Assembly (NCBI GenBank): GCA_052390415.1
Contig: JBQTGY010000027.1
Span: 37,629 to 101,628 of the forward strand
DNA: 64,000 bases
Reading direction: 5' to 3'
Source of the DNA: JANNWF01 sp052390415
Lineage (GTDB): Bacteria > Pseudomonadota > Gammaproteobacteria > Xanthomonadales > Xanthomonadaceae
The notes under the pieces: model-generated
Databases searched by the model: none
What the model saw: the letters and a program-made list of their open reading frames with translations, nothing else
Told to the model about the DNA's origin: nothing
Shown here: positions 52,915-62,275 of the stretch, piece after piece
Layout: every line of letters starts with the position of its first letter
Numbering within the stretch: position 1 is the stretch's first letter
Made by a program: the position numbers and the translations under genes

Positions 52915-54008
52915 GCGGCCACCTTCCAATCGATGCGGGCGGACACGCCGTGCGGCAGCTGTGGCTCGATGCGTAACTCAGCATCGTCACCGAAGGCGAG
53001 CCGCAGGCGCTCGCGAAGATTGGCAAGGCCCGTGCCGTGCTGTGTCGTATCGCTTTGCAGGCCGATGCCGGTGTCCGTCACCGACAGCATCACGCGCCTG
53101 CCTTCACGGCTGGCGCGCACCTCGATGCGACCGCCTTGCACCGCCGGGTCGATGCCATGACGCACGGCATTCTCGACCAACGTGAGCAGCAGCATCGGCG
53201 GACATTCGATGTCGCGCGCGGCCTCGTCGAGATCGAGCGTGTACTGCAGGCGGTCGGGCATGCGCATGCGCATCACCTCCAGGTAAGCGCGTGCCAGTTC
53301 GAACTCCTGCGCCAAGCTGTTGCTACCCGCGTGCAGGCGCGGCACGGCGGCGCGCAAATACGTGATCAGGTGTTCCAGTACGTGGCCGGCTTGCGGCGAG
53401 CCAGATTCGACCAGCTCGCGGATGTTGGCCAGCGTGTTGAACAGGAAATGCGGTTCGACCTGCGCTTGCAGCAGACGCAAACGTGAGTCGAGTTCGCGGC
53501 GCTCAAATTCGCTGCGCGCCAGCTCGAACGCCAGCGCCTGCTTGCGCGCGGCATCCTTGATCTGATTCAGCAGCGCCGCTACCGCGATCCAGGGCGCGAA
53601 GAACACGCCAAACATCGTGAGCAGGCTGTAGCCGCCCATGCGCGCCTTGTCCTGATACCAGGGCGCGGGGTCGCCGAAGGTGGTCAGCCAGTAGATCAGC
53701 CCCATCGCGAACGGATACTGCACTGCCACCGCGGCCACTTGCAGCGCCCAACGCCCCAGCCATGACGGCAGCCGCCGTGGCCAGCGCTCGAACAACCCAA
53801 ACGCCAGCAAGGCGCAACAGCCGCCGGCCACCAGCCGCAGCATCAGCACGGCGTTCGAGCCTTCCCAGGTCAGCTGTGCGACCAGCGCTGCGACGGCGCT
53901 GGCCAGCAGCACGACGCGAATGCGTGGCCAGGCGAAGATCGACGGAAAAACCGCCGGCAACGGCGGCGGCGCGGAACTGACGGCTGTAGCAGCGTGTGGT
54001 GATGACAT
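52911..54008 (-). CDS. LytS-family sensor histidine kinase
   Basis: 365 residues: four hydrophobic helices (about 28-150), a short coiled region, then the His_kinase domain with LQAQVEPHFLFNTLANIREL (phospho-His) and ATPase motifs VENAVRHGID and DTGIGL, GTGLANLRERL. No dedicated sensor domain beyond the membrane part, as in AlgZ/FimS. Paired with the LytTR regulator directly downstream. Confidence 0.94.
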   Translation of the reverse strand: MSSPHAATAVSSAPPPLPAVFPSIFAWPRIRVVLLASAVAALVAQLTWEGSNAVLMLRLVAGGCCALLAFGLFERWPRRLPSWLGRWALQVAAVAVQYPFAMGLIYWLTTFGDPAPWYQDKARMGGYSLLTMFGVFFAPWIAVAALLNQIKDAARKQALAFELARSEFERRELDSRLRLLQAQVEPHFLFNTLANIRELVESGSPQAGHVLEHLITYLRAAVPRLHAGSNSLAQEFELARAYLEVMRMRMPDRLQYTLDLDEAARDIECPPMLLLTLVENAVRHGIDPAVQGGRIEVRASREGRRVMLSVTDTGIGLQSDTTQHGTGLANLRERLRLAFGDDAELRIEPQLPHGVSARIDWKVAA

Positions 54009-54212
54009 GCCCGCAGCCTAGCCCCGCCTCGTTGCGCTGGGAAGCGCGCACCACGCCTTGCGAGCACTCGAATGTGAGGCGCTCCCACCGACTGCGAACC
54101 GCCGCCGCGGCTTGCGCCGGGAATACCGCCATCCGTCGCATGCCGATGCCCGCGCGAGTTTGTCGTCGGCATAGTCGGCCCAGATCGCGGCGCAGCCGAA
54201 GGAGAAATCAAC

Positions 54213-54911
54213 ATGCTGGTGTTCCATATCGCCACCGGTTTGCTGGCGCTGCTGGCCGGTGCGATGGCGTTGATCGCGCGCAAGGGATCGCATCTACATC
54301 GAATCAGCGGTCGGATGTTCGCGCTGGCGATGCTGCTGATGACCGCCAGCGCGATCGTGATGGCCGCATTCTTGCGTCCCAACATCGGTAACGTGATCGC
54401 CGGCAGCCTGACGTTTTATCTGGTGCTGACCGGCGTGTTGGCGGTGGCCCGATCCGTCGATCAGGTGCGTGCACTGCTGACGGGAATGATGCTGGTGGGG
54501 TTGACGATTGGGGTCTGTGGACTGTTGCTCGGCAACCGTGCACTGGCGATGCCAAACGGTGCCATCGACCAGATTCCGGCCTTCGCCTACTTCATGTTTG
54601 GCACCATCGGTTGCGTTGCCGGTCTGCTCGATCTGCGCATGCTGCGCCTCGGGCAGTTGCCGGCCAAACAGCGGCTGACCCGGCATCTGTGGCGCATGGG
54701 TTATGCGATGTGGATCGCCACGACGTCGTTTTTTTTCGGCCAGGCCGACGAGTTTCCTGCGGCGGTGCGTGCTTCCGGCGTGCTCGCGCTACCCGTGTTG
54801 GCGGTGACGCTGACGATGCTGTACTGGCTGGCGCGCGTGGTATTCGCCAAGACCCTGCTGCGGCGAGCGCCATCACCGACGCGCGAAGCGATGCCGGCCT
54901 TTCGTTCCTGA
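54213..54911 (+). CDS. DUF2306-like membrane protein
   Basis: 232 residues, six or seven helices. HIATGLLALLAGAMALIARKGSHLHRISGRMFALAML at the start and QLPAKQRLTRHLWRMGYAMWIATTSFFFGQ near the end match the DUF2306 family, whose histidines in helices suggest a heme-binding cytochrome-like core (unproven). It is divergent from the LytS gene (204-bp gap, no other feature seen). No function is proposed. Confidence 0.82.
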   Translation: MLVFHIATGLLALLAGAMALIARKGSHLHRISGRMFALAMLLMTASAIVMAAFLRPNIGNVIAGSLTFYLVLTGVLAVARSVDQVRALLTGMMLVGLTIGVCGLLLGNRALAMPNGAIDQIPAFAYFMFGTIGCVAGLLDLRMLRLGQLPAKQRLTRHLWRMGYAMWIATTSFFFGQADEFPAAVRASGVLALPVLAVTLTMLYWLARVVFAKTLLRRAPSPTREAMPAFRS

Positions 54912-55070
54912 CATTGCGCCGGCAGCCATCGGACGAGCTGTCCGTCGGTACTCCCCGCAGATGTGCTCGCGGAAACATGATGCGTTGCCCACAAACGCAG
55001 CCGCGTCATTGTTCGCTGACGGTCGAGTCTCTATGCTCGCGCGCTCGATCACGACGGGCGGCACACAGAA

Positions 55071-58000
55071 ATGAAGGTATTTGGCAGCAACAGCGCGCTG
55101 ATGGCGTGTGGCTTGATGATCGCGCTGACGGCACCGGTGACCGCTTCCGATCCGCGCGCGCTGGGCGACTTCTGGACGCCGATGACCTCGCGGCCGACCC
55201 AGGACGCGCCGCGCGGCAGCGACGAACAGTGGTTTGCCCTGGATGCCGAGGCCATCGAGCGGCACCTGGCGGTGTTGCCGGCCGCCGACGCCTACGCCGA
55301 TAACGCGACCAGCCTGCCGCTGGCCTTGCCGGCAGCCCATGGCGAGTTGGTCCTGTTCGAAGTCAGCCGTTCGCCGGTGATGGTCGCCGAGCTTGCTGCC
55401 CGCTATCCGGAAATCCAGACGTTCCAAGGAGTGGCCGCCGATGGCAGCGCGGCGCGGGTGCGTTTCGAGCTCACCCCGCAGGGATTGAGTGCCATGCTGT
55501 TCTCGGGTGATGGCAGCGGCGTGCGCATGCTGGAGCGCGCGCAAGGTGCGGATGTCTATGTCAGCTTCACCCGCGAGCGCTCGGCGCATGCGTCGACGTT
55601 CACCTGCGGTGTTGTCGATCATTCCGACCCGTTGGGTACGGCCAAGGCGAGCCCACCGACAGCCGGCAAACCTGTCTACAGTGAGCCGGCGTCGAGCAAG
55701 GTAAGCGGCCCCTCTCTGCGCACCTACCGCACCGCCATCGCCGCCACCGGCGAGTACACCGCGACGTTCGGCGGCAGCGTGGCCCTGGGCCTGTCGGGTG
55801 TCGTCTCCACCGTCAATCGCGTCAACCAGCTGTACGAAACCGAGCTGGGTCTGCGCTTGCAGCTGGTCGCCAACAACGATCTGCTGATTTACACCGATGC
55901 GGGGTCGGATCCCTATGACACGACCAACGAAAGCCTGATGCTGACCCAGAACATCAACAATCTGAACGCCGTCATTGGCAGTACGAACTACGACTTCGGC
56001 CACGTGTTCTACACCGGTGGTGGCGGTGTGGCGGGGCTCGGCGTGATCTGCGGCAGCAGCAAGGCGCGCGGCCTTACTGGCCTGCCAAACCCGAACAACG
56101 ACCCGTTCTGGGTCGACTACGTCGCCCACGAGATGGGCCATCAGTTGAACGGTCCGCACACGTTCAACGGCGGCACCGGCAGCTGTGCGGGTGGCAACCG
56201 TAGCGCTGCCAATGCCTGGGAGGTTGGCAGCGGTTCCACGGTGATGGCGTATGCCGGAATCTGCGGCGGCGAGAACTTGCAGGCCAATTCGGACCCGTTC
56301 TTCCACGTTGGCAGCCTTGAGCGTATCCACACCTTTGTGCAGACCGGGGCCGGCTCCAGCTGTGGTGCGGTGACCAGCACCGGCAATCTTGCGCCGCTGC
56401 TCACGGCCACGCCAGGCGCCACCATTCCGGCGCGCACACCGTTTGCGCTGACCGCGCAGGCCAGCGATCCGAATGGCGATCCGCTCACGTACCTGTGGGA
56501 GCAGTTCGACCTTGGCGCGCAGACCAACACGACCACCGTGCTGCTCGACAACACCACCGGCCCGCTGTTCCGCTCGTTTGACGCGACTTCGTCGCCCACT
56601 CGCCTGTTCCCGCGTCTGGAAAACATCCTCAGCGGCACGCCGACCTTGGGTGAAGTGCTGCCGACCACCAACCGCACGCTGAACTTCCGCGTCACTGCAC
56701 GCGACAACCGTGCAGGCGGCGGTGGTGTGCAATGGACCGGTACGGCCTCCCCGGCGGTGGCGCAGACGACGATCACGGTGATCAACACCGGCACCCCATT
56801 TGCCGTCACTACCGCCAACACGGCAGTCAGTTGGGCTTCCGGCAGTAGCCAGGACGTCACCTGGGACGTGGCTGGCACCACCGCAGCACCGATCAGTTGC
56901 GCCAATGTCGACATCGACTTTTCGCTGGACCGCGGCCTGAGCTTTCCGATCAGTCTCGCGGCGGCCACCTCCAACGACGGCAGTCACAGCATCACCACGC
57001 CCAGCCAAGCCACCAGCGCCGGCCGCATCCGCGTGCGCTGCGCAGACAACATCTTCTTCGATATCAACAATGCCGACGTCAGCATCACCGGCGGCAATGC
57101 AGCGCCGGTGCTGACCTTGAGCGGTGGCAGCGTGGCTTACACCAGCAACGGGCCGGCGGTCATCGTCGATGCGGCGGCGGTCATCAGCGACAGCGACTCG
57201 GCCGATTTTGCGGGCGGCACGCTGCTGCTCACGCTGACCAACAACGGTGAAGACAATGACCGGCTGGAGCTGCGCAACCAGGGCAACGGCGCGGGCCAGA
57301 TCGGCATCAGCGGTGCCACCGTGAGTTTTGGTGGTGTCGCCATTGGCAGCCAGACGGGCGGCGTCGGCACCGTGCCCTTGAGCGTGCAGTTCAATGCCAG
57401 CGCCACGCCCGCCGCTGCGCAGGCGGTGCTGCGCAACGTCACCTACCGCAGCACGCGCGACATCGCGGGCACGTTGCCGCGCACCGTGCAGGCGCGGGTC
57501 AGCGACGGCGATGGCGGCAGTTCGGTCGGAGCGACCCGCACCATCACCATCCAGATCAATCCGAATCCGTTTGTGTTTGGCATCACGGCCGCTGTTGCCG
57601 GCAATAACGTGAGCCAGAACCTGGCGGTCGCCTTTACCGTGACCTTCAGCAAGGCGGTGAATCTGGCCAGCGTCAGCAGTGTTGACTTCGACAATGCAGG
57701 CACCAGCGCCATCAGCATCGGCGCGATCACCCAGCCGCAGCCGAATCAGCTGCTGGTGCAGGTCACGCCAACCACGCTCGGCACGCTGCGGCTGCGTCTG
57801 CCGGCCAGCGCCGTGGTGCTGGACCAGTCCGGCGTGGCCGTGCCGGTGCCGTTCCTGGACGACACCACCTACACGGTAGTTGCGCCGGATACGACCGCAC
57901 CACTGGCGACCGCCTTCGCAAATAGCGCCACTGGCGCTCAGGTGGCAGCGCGCATCGCGGTGAATTACACGATCACCTTCAACGAAGCGATCCGGCTGAA

Positions 58001-58256
58001 TGGCCTGCAAGGCAGCGACTTCAGCAACGCCGGCAGCAGCGCGTTGGTGGTCAACAGCTTCAGCCTGGAGTCGCCGACCTCATTGCTGGTGCGAGTGACG
58101 CCGGTTTCCACTGGCACGCTGATCCTGCGCATCAGCGGTGCGGCGATATCGGATCTGTCCGGCAATCCGCTGGTCGTCCCCCGCACCGACAGCACGACGG
58201 TGACGGTGACCGCCGCTAGCAATTCGATCTTCATCGGATCGTTCGAAGGCAGCTGA
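55071..58256 (+). CDS. Secreted reprolysin-like zinc metalloprotease with Ig-like domains
   Basis: 1061 residues with signal peptide MKVFGSNSALMACGLMIALTAPVTA, a propeptide-like region to ~200, and a metzincin domain with H353-E354-xx-H357-xxxxx-H363 (HEMGHQLNGPH) followed by a SVMAYAG-like Met-turn (GSTVMAYAGICG). Further domains: an Ig-like region (~450-720), and two homologous bacterial Ig-like units (~815-930 and ~935-1050) with TFSKAVNL/TFNEAIRL and SSVDFDNAGTS/GSDFSNAGSS. The C-terminus ends SIFIGSFEGS, matching the tail of another secreted protein here. It probably degrades extracellular protein; sorted by type II secretion (inference). Confidence 0.93.
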   Translation: MKVFGSNSALMACGLMIALTAPVTASDPRALGDFWTPMTSRPTQDAPRGSDEQWFALDAEAIERHLAVLPAADAYADNATSLPLALPAAHGELVLFEVSRSPVMVAELAARYPEIQTFQGVAADGSAARVRFELTPQGLSAMLFSGDGSGVRMLERAQGADVYVSFTRERSAHASTFTCGVVDHSDPLGTAKASPPTAGKPVYSEPASSKVSGPSLRTYRTAIAATGEYTATFGGSVALGLSGVVSTVNRVNQLYETELGLRLQLVANNDLLIYTDAGSDPYDTTNESLMLTQNINNLNAVIGSTNYDFGHVFYTGGGGVAGLGVICGSSKARGLTGLPNPNNDPFWVDYVAHEMGHQLNGPHTFNGGTGSCAGGNRSAANAWEVGSGSTVMAYAGICGGENLQANSDPFFHVGSLERIHTFVQTGAGSSCGAVTSTGNLAPLLTATPGATIPARTPFALTAQASDPNGDPLTYLWEQFDLGAQTNTTTVLLDNTTGPLFRSFDATSSPTRLFPRLENILSGTPTLGEVLPTTNRTLNFRVTARDNRAGGGGVQWTGTASPAVAQTTITVINTGTPFAVTTANTAVSWASGSSQDVTWDVAGTTAAPISCANVDIDFSLDRGLSFPISLAAATSNDGSHSITTPSQATSAGRIRVRCADNIFFDINNADVSITGGNAAPVLTLSGGSVAYTSNGPAVIVDAAAVISDSDSADFAGGTLLLTLTNNGEDNDRLELRNQGNGAGQIGISGATVSFGGVAIGSQTGGVGTVPLSVQFNASATPAAAQAVLRNVTYRSTRDIAGTLPRTVQARVSDGDGGSSVGATRTITIQINPNPFVFGITAAVAGNNVSQNLAVAFTVTFSKAVNLASVSSVDFDNAGTSAISIGAITQPQPNQLLVQVTPTTLGTLRLRLPASAVVLDQSGVAVPVPFLDDTTYTVVAPDTTAPLATAFANSATGAQVAARIAVNYTITFNEAIRLNGLQGSDFSNAGSSALVVNSFSLESPTSLLVRVTPVSTGTLILRISGAAISDLSGNPLVVPRTDSTTVTVTAASNSIFIGSFEGS

Positions 58257-58314
58257 GCGCCGCAATACCCGCTGCGCGGTCATCTGGAGGCAAGGCCACA
58301 CTTGCGGATCCGCG

Positions 58315-58482
58315 GAACGAAGCGTCGTTCCCGCGAAGGCGGGAACCCCGTGACTTGAATGCCACAAGGCGCTGGGCCCCCGCCTTCGCGGGGGCGACGG
58401 ATGTTTCGAGTCCGGCACGTGTAACCAGACTTGGTCAGCAACACATTCGATTGAGGATTTCCCCGGACCGTAATGCGCGAGT
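58315..58482 (-). repeat. Mosaic intergenic repeat, copy D
   Basis: In the 293-bp gap between convergent genes. It contains CGTTCCCGCGAAGGCGGGAA, TGACTTGAATGCCACAAGG, GGGCCCCCGCCTTCGCGGG and, further on, ACATTCGATTGAGGATTTCCC, each shared with copies A-C. It is noncoding. Confidence 0.75.
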
Positions 58483-58549
58483 GCGGGCAGTCGCAAAGTC
58501 CTTTTCAGAACTTGACTGCGGAAGGTCAGCGATCGGCTGCCCGAAAGCC

Positions 58550-59998
58550 CTACTCAAACCCATTGCCAAACACCCGGATCGAATATTCGATAGCGCCCAG
58601 ATCGCAGTTGAGCGAGCCATTGCCGTCGCCATCGATCGGGCGGCTGGCACCGAGTTGATCGGAGGTCACCGGCGCGCCAGTCAGATCATTGCAATTGGTG
58701 GCGGCATCCACTGCCAGTGATGGCCTTGCAGGCATCAGGAAGGCCAAGCCGGCGGCGGTAGTGATGGGACGGAAATCGCCCGCCGATCCGGCGACGGTGA
58801 AGCCGGTGCAACTGGCATCACTGCGCAGATTGGCAAACACCGCAGAGATCGCGCCGAAGCAGGTTCCAAAGCCGGCCGAACTACGCACCCGCACCGCCGC
58901 TGTGCCGACGTTCGAGAACAGGGCGCCGCGCGTGACTCCCGTCATGCCCGCCTGGCCTACGCTGCCGCCGTTACCGGCGAGACCACCATTGCCGGCCGCC
59001 AACGCATGCGCCGCGAAGGTCGAGAATTCGAGGTCGGCCAGCGAGGTGGCCGACGCCGCCAAGTGGATGGCACCACCTTCGGCAACGCCGCCCGCGCCAC
59101 CGTCGCCACCACTGGTGCTGTTGCCACCGTTGCCACCATCGCCCCCTTCACCCGACCCGATCGAACCGCTTGCCAGTGTGCTGTTGCGCACGATCAGAGC
59201 GCCGCCAGCGGCTACGAACACGCTGCTGCCACGGGCCGCGCCGCCATTGCCACCGTCGCCGCCATGGCCACGACTGGCCCCCTGTCCGGGCTCCCCGCCC
59301 AAACCCCCGTTGCCGCCATCACCGCTGGTTACCACGCTGCCAGTAATGCTTGAATTGAGCAGGGCCAGACTGCCCATCACCCACACCGCACCGCCTTCCG
59401 CACTGCCTCCGCTGCCGCCAGCGCCGCCGCGGCCACCATCCATGCCAAAGGTGCCGGCGGTGCCACTGCCGCCGTTGCCGGCATCGCCGGCAATCACCCG
59501 GCAATCGTCGAGGGCAACGGACATCAGGGTGAGTTGCGCGCCCCCGCCGACACGCACGCAGCCGCCCAACGCGCTGTTGCCGTTCATGCCGGCTTGCCCG
59601 GTGCCGGCAGGGCCTGACGTGCCACTGGTGGCGGCCTGGCGTCCACCAACCATGCGCAGCCCACTGATGGTGACCACACCGGCGGTGTGGTTGATCACAC
59701 GCGCCAACGAACCCGCCGCCACGGTCAGTCGATTGGCACCGGGGCCAACGATGCTGAGGTTGCGGTCGACAACCAGCTGGCCGCCGCTCAAAGTGATGCT
59801 GCCGGGCAGACTCAAGCCAGACGCAAACACGATCTGATCGCCGGCGCTGGCCGATGTCACCGCCGCCCGCAAGGTGCAGCTGGCACCCGGACAGCTGCCT
59901 CCGACGTCTGCAAGCGAGCTGACCGTGATCGTTGCCGCGCCGGCGTTCAATGCCATCGCGTTTAGTCCAAGGGCCAATGACTTGTGTAGAAGCGACAT
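58550..59998 (-). CDS. Secreted glycine-rich protein with CSLREA-like N-terminus
   Basis: 482 residues with a signal peptide (ALGLNAMALNAGAA). The N-terminus ITVSSLADVGGSCPGASCTLRAAV (about 24-47) is a CSLREA-like beta-helix start, followed by a parallel-beta-helix-like region and long Gly/Asn/Ser-rich runs of GGxGGxG type (roughly 200-380). The end has DGDGNGSLNCDLGAIEY and the tail SIRVFGNGFE. The start is ATG 59998 after GGAG. Probably a surface or extracellular adhesin/matrix protein; no catalytic site seen. The GGxGG pattern is a composition feature, not evidence of PE-PGRS relationship. Confidence 0.85.
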   Translation of the reverse strand: MSLLHKSLALGLNAMALNAGAATITVSSLADVGGSCPGASCTLRAAVTSASAGDQIVFASGLSLPGSITLSGGQLVVDRNLSIVGPGANRLTVAAGSLARVINHTAGVVTISGLRMVGGRQAATSGTSGPAGTGQAGMNGNSALGGCVRVGGGAQLTLMSVALDDCRVIAGDAGNGGSGTAGTFGMDGGRGGAGGSGGSAEGGAVWVMGSLALLNSSITGSVVTSGDGGNGGLGGEPGQGASRGHGGDGGNGGAARGSSVFVAAGGALIVRNSTLASGSIGSGEGGDGGNGGNSTSGGDGGAGGVAEGGAIHLAASATSLADLEFSTFAAHALAAGNGGLAGNGGSVGQAGMTGVTRGALFSNVGTAAVRVRSSAGFGTCFGAISAVFANLRSDASCTGFTVAGSAGDFRPITTAAGLAFLMPARPSLAVDAATNCNDLTGAPVTSDQLGASRPIDGDGNGSLNCDLGAIEYSIRVFGNGFE

Positions 59999-60250
59999 GC
60001 GGTGATCTCCAGCTCGACCGGGCGCACCCGCCCTGACAGGTCGGGTTGCTATGCTGGAAACGGGAAAGCTGACGGACAGGGGCCAGCGACGACGCGGCGA
60101 CCCGACGAACTTTGTAAATGCCACGAGCACCTGCGCGCGATCAGCACTGCCGCGGCCCGTTCGGGCAGCACCTCGAAACGCGTGGCGACACATGGCAACG
60201 CGCCGCCGCTGCGGGCATCATTGCCGGCCCTCGCTTGCGGACCTTTGACG

Positions 60251-62023
60251 ATGAGATTCCGGACATTGTTGCTAGCGACGCTGCTTACCAACGGCGTATG
60301 CGCAACGGCCTGCGTTGCGGCTGAATTGACCACGGTCGCTGAGCGCTCCGGGTTCACCAGGACCGGCCGCTACCAGGAAGTCATCGAGCTCTGCGCCGAG
60401 TTTCAGCGCGCGTATCCGGAAGCCGTGCGCTGCATCGAGTTTGGTCGCACGCCGGAGGGTCGACCGATGCTGGCGCTGATCGCCTCGACCAGTGGCGCGC
60501 TGGACGTGCTGCAAGCACGCCAGCGCAAGTTGCCGGTGCTGTTGGTACAGGGAGGTATCCACGCCGGCGAGATCGATGGCAAGGACGCCGGTTTTCTGGC
60601 CCTGCGCGAAGTACTCGATGGCAAAGCAGCGAAGGGTGTGTTGGACAAGCAGGTGCTGCTGTTCGTGCCGGTGTTCAACGTCGACGGCCATGAACGTTTT
60701 GGTGCCTGGAGCCGTCCCAACCAGCGCGGACCGGAAGCGATGGGCTGGCGCACCACCGCGCAGAACTACAACCTCAATCGCGACTACGCCAAAGCGGACA
60801 GCGCCGAGATGCAGGCGATGCTGCGACTGGTCAACGATTGGGACCCGATCGCCACCATCGACCTGCACGTGACCAACGGAGCCAAGTTCGAACACGACAT
60901 CGCGATCATGGTGGAGCCACTTCACGCCGGCGACGCCGGACTGCGCAAGGCTGGACTGAAGTTTCGCGACGCCGTCCTCGCCGACCTCAGCACGCAGGGC
61001 TCATTGCCGCTGCCGTTCTATCCCTCGTTCACGGACTATGCCGATCCGACCTCGGGCTTCGTCGACAGCGTCGCCCCGCCACGCTTCTCGTCTGGCTATT
61101 TCCTGCTGCGAAATCGCTTTGGCATGCTGGTCGAAACGCATTCCTGGAAGGACTATCCGACCCGCGTGCGCAGTACCCGCAATACGGTGATCGCGGTGCT
61201 GGAGCACGTGGCAGAACACGGCGAACACTGGTTGCAGTTGGCGGCGGCGGCCGATTCGGCGGCGACGCAACTGGCAGGCAAAAGCGTCGCCTTGGAATAC
61301 GCCGCGACCGCAGCAACTCGCGAAATCGATTTCCGCGGATATGCCTATACGCGCACACCTTCGGCGATCTCCGGCAGCCTGGTCACGCGGTATGACGAGA
61401 GCAAGCCGCAGATCTGGAAGGTGGGATTGCGCGATCAGATCGAGGTTAGTCGCAGCGTGACCGCACCGGCCGCGGGCTATCTGGTGCCAGCTGCGCACGC
61501 GGGCTGGGTGGCCGAACGTCTGGATCGCCACGGCATCGACTATCGCCGAATCGACACCGCCAGCACACAACTTCAAGTGCAGACCTTCCGTGCGAGCAAG
61601 ACGACCCCCGCGACCCAGTCGGTTGAGGGACATATGCAGATGACCTTGGAAGGCGAGTGGAAAGACGAACGCCGTGACCTCGCCGCCGGCGCGCTGTTCG
61701 TGCCGATTGCGCAAGCCAAAGCGCATTTGTTGATGGCTTTGCTGGAGCCGCAGGCCCCCGACTCGCTGGCCGCCTGGGGCGAGTTCAACAACGCCTTCGA
61801 GGCCAAGGAATACATGGAGGCTTATGTGGCCGAAGAGGTCGCGGAGGCGATGCTGGCCAAGGATCCGGCGCTGGCTAAGGCTTTCAGCAAGCGCTTGGCG
61901 GAGGACAAGGAGTTTGCGGCAAGCCCAGGCCTGCGACTGGAATTCTTCCATCGCCTGCATCCGTCGTGGGACGAGCAGTTCAACCTGTATCCGGTGTTGC
62001 GGGCGACGACGGTGCCGGAGTGA
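60251..62023 (+). CDS. M14-family zinc carboxypeptidase (exported)
   Basis: 590 residues with signal peptide MRFRTLLLATLLTNGVCATACVA. Zinc ligands H104 and E107 (GGIHAGEIDGK) and H206 (TIDLHVTNG); R177 (NLNRDYAKAD) for substrate carboxylate; catalytic-type E295 (LVETHSW). The region after residue ~330 is an extra domain typical of long bacterial M14 members. It is divergent from the glycine-rich gene, 252 bp away; that gap shows nothing else. It would trim peptides in the periplasm or outside the cell. Confidence 0.93.
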   Translation: MRFRTLLLATLLTNGVCATACVAAELTTVAERSGFTRTGRYQEVIELCAEFQRAYPEAVRCIEFGRTPEGRPMLALIASTSGALDVLQARQRKLPVLLVQGGIHAGEIDGKDAGFLALREVLDGKAAKGVLDKQVLLFVPVFNVDGHERFGAWSRPNQRGPEAMGWRTTAQNYNLNRDYAKADSAEMQAMLRLVNDWDPIATIDLHVTNGAKFEHDIAIMVEPLHAGDAGLRKAGLKFRDAVLADLSTQGSLPLPFYPSFTDYADPTSGFVDSVAPPRFSSGYFLLRNRFGMLVETHSWKDYPTRVRSTRNTVIAVLEHVAEHGEHWLQLAAAADSAATQLAGKSVALEYAATAATREIDFRGYAYTRTPSAISGSLVTRYDESKPQIWKVGLRDQIEVSRSVTAPAAGYLVPAAHAGWVAERLDRHGIDYRRIDTASTQLQVQTFRASKTTPATQSVEGHMQMTLEGEWKDERRDLAAGALFVPIAQAKAHLLMALLEPQAPDSLAAWGEFNNAFEAKEYMEAYVAEEVAEAMLAKDPALAKAFSKRLAEDKEFAASPGLRLEFFHRLHPSWDEQFNLYPVLRATTVPE

Positions 62024-62072
62024 CCACCCAGCGGAGTGACTCGCGACTGGGAGAGAACCTGTGGCAGCGAGG

Positions 62073-62137
62073 TAGGGTGCGTCTTGACGCACCGGCTTCC
62101 GTTCAAGCCAAGGACTGGTGCGTCAAGACGCACCCTA
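62073..62137. repeat. 21-bp perfect inverted repeat with TAGGGTGCGTC core
   Basis: Arms 62073-62093 and 62117-62137 are exact complements around a 23-bp loop; each arm also contains GGTGCGTC-TT-GACGCACC, itself a small palindrome. It lies in the 252-bp gap between convergent genes and shares TAGGGTGCGTC with the hairpin at 38854-38884. Confidence 0.9.
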
Positions 62138-62275
62138 TGGAATGTTTGTGGGACCGAGCGCAGTAAAGGCGTGGCCGCGCAGCAGCCAATCGGCGGAAAC
62201 CGCGATTTTCCGCCCCGAAATAAAACAGCATCGCGCCTTCCGGCGCGCCTACACACCCTGAAACTGTCTGATCTC

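Noticed and set aside
54873..58010. 1045-codon open frame on the minus strand opposite the metalloprotease gene
   Set aside because: It lies antisense to a protein with signal peptide, HExxH site and Ig-like domains. Its product is Arg/Gly/His-rich without domains, as expected from GC-rich antisense frames.
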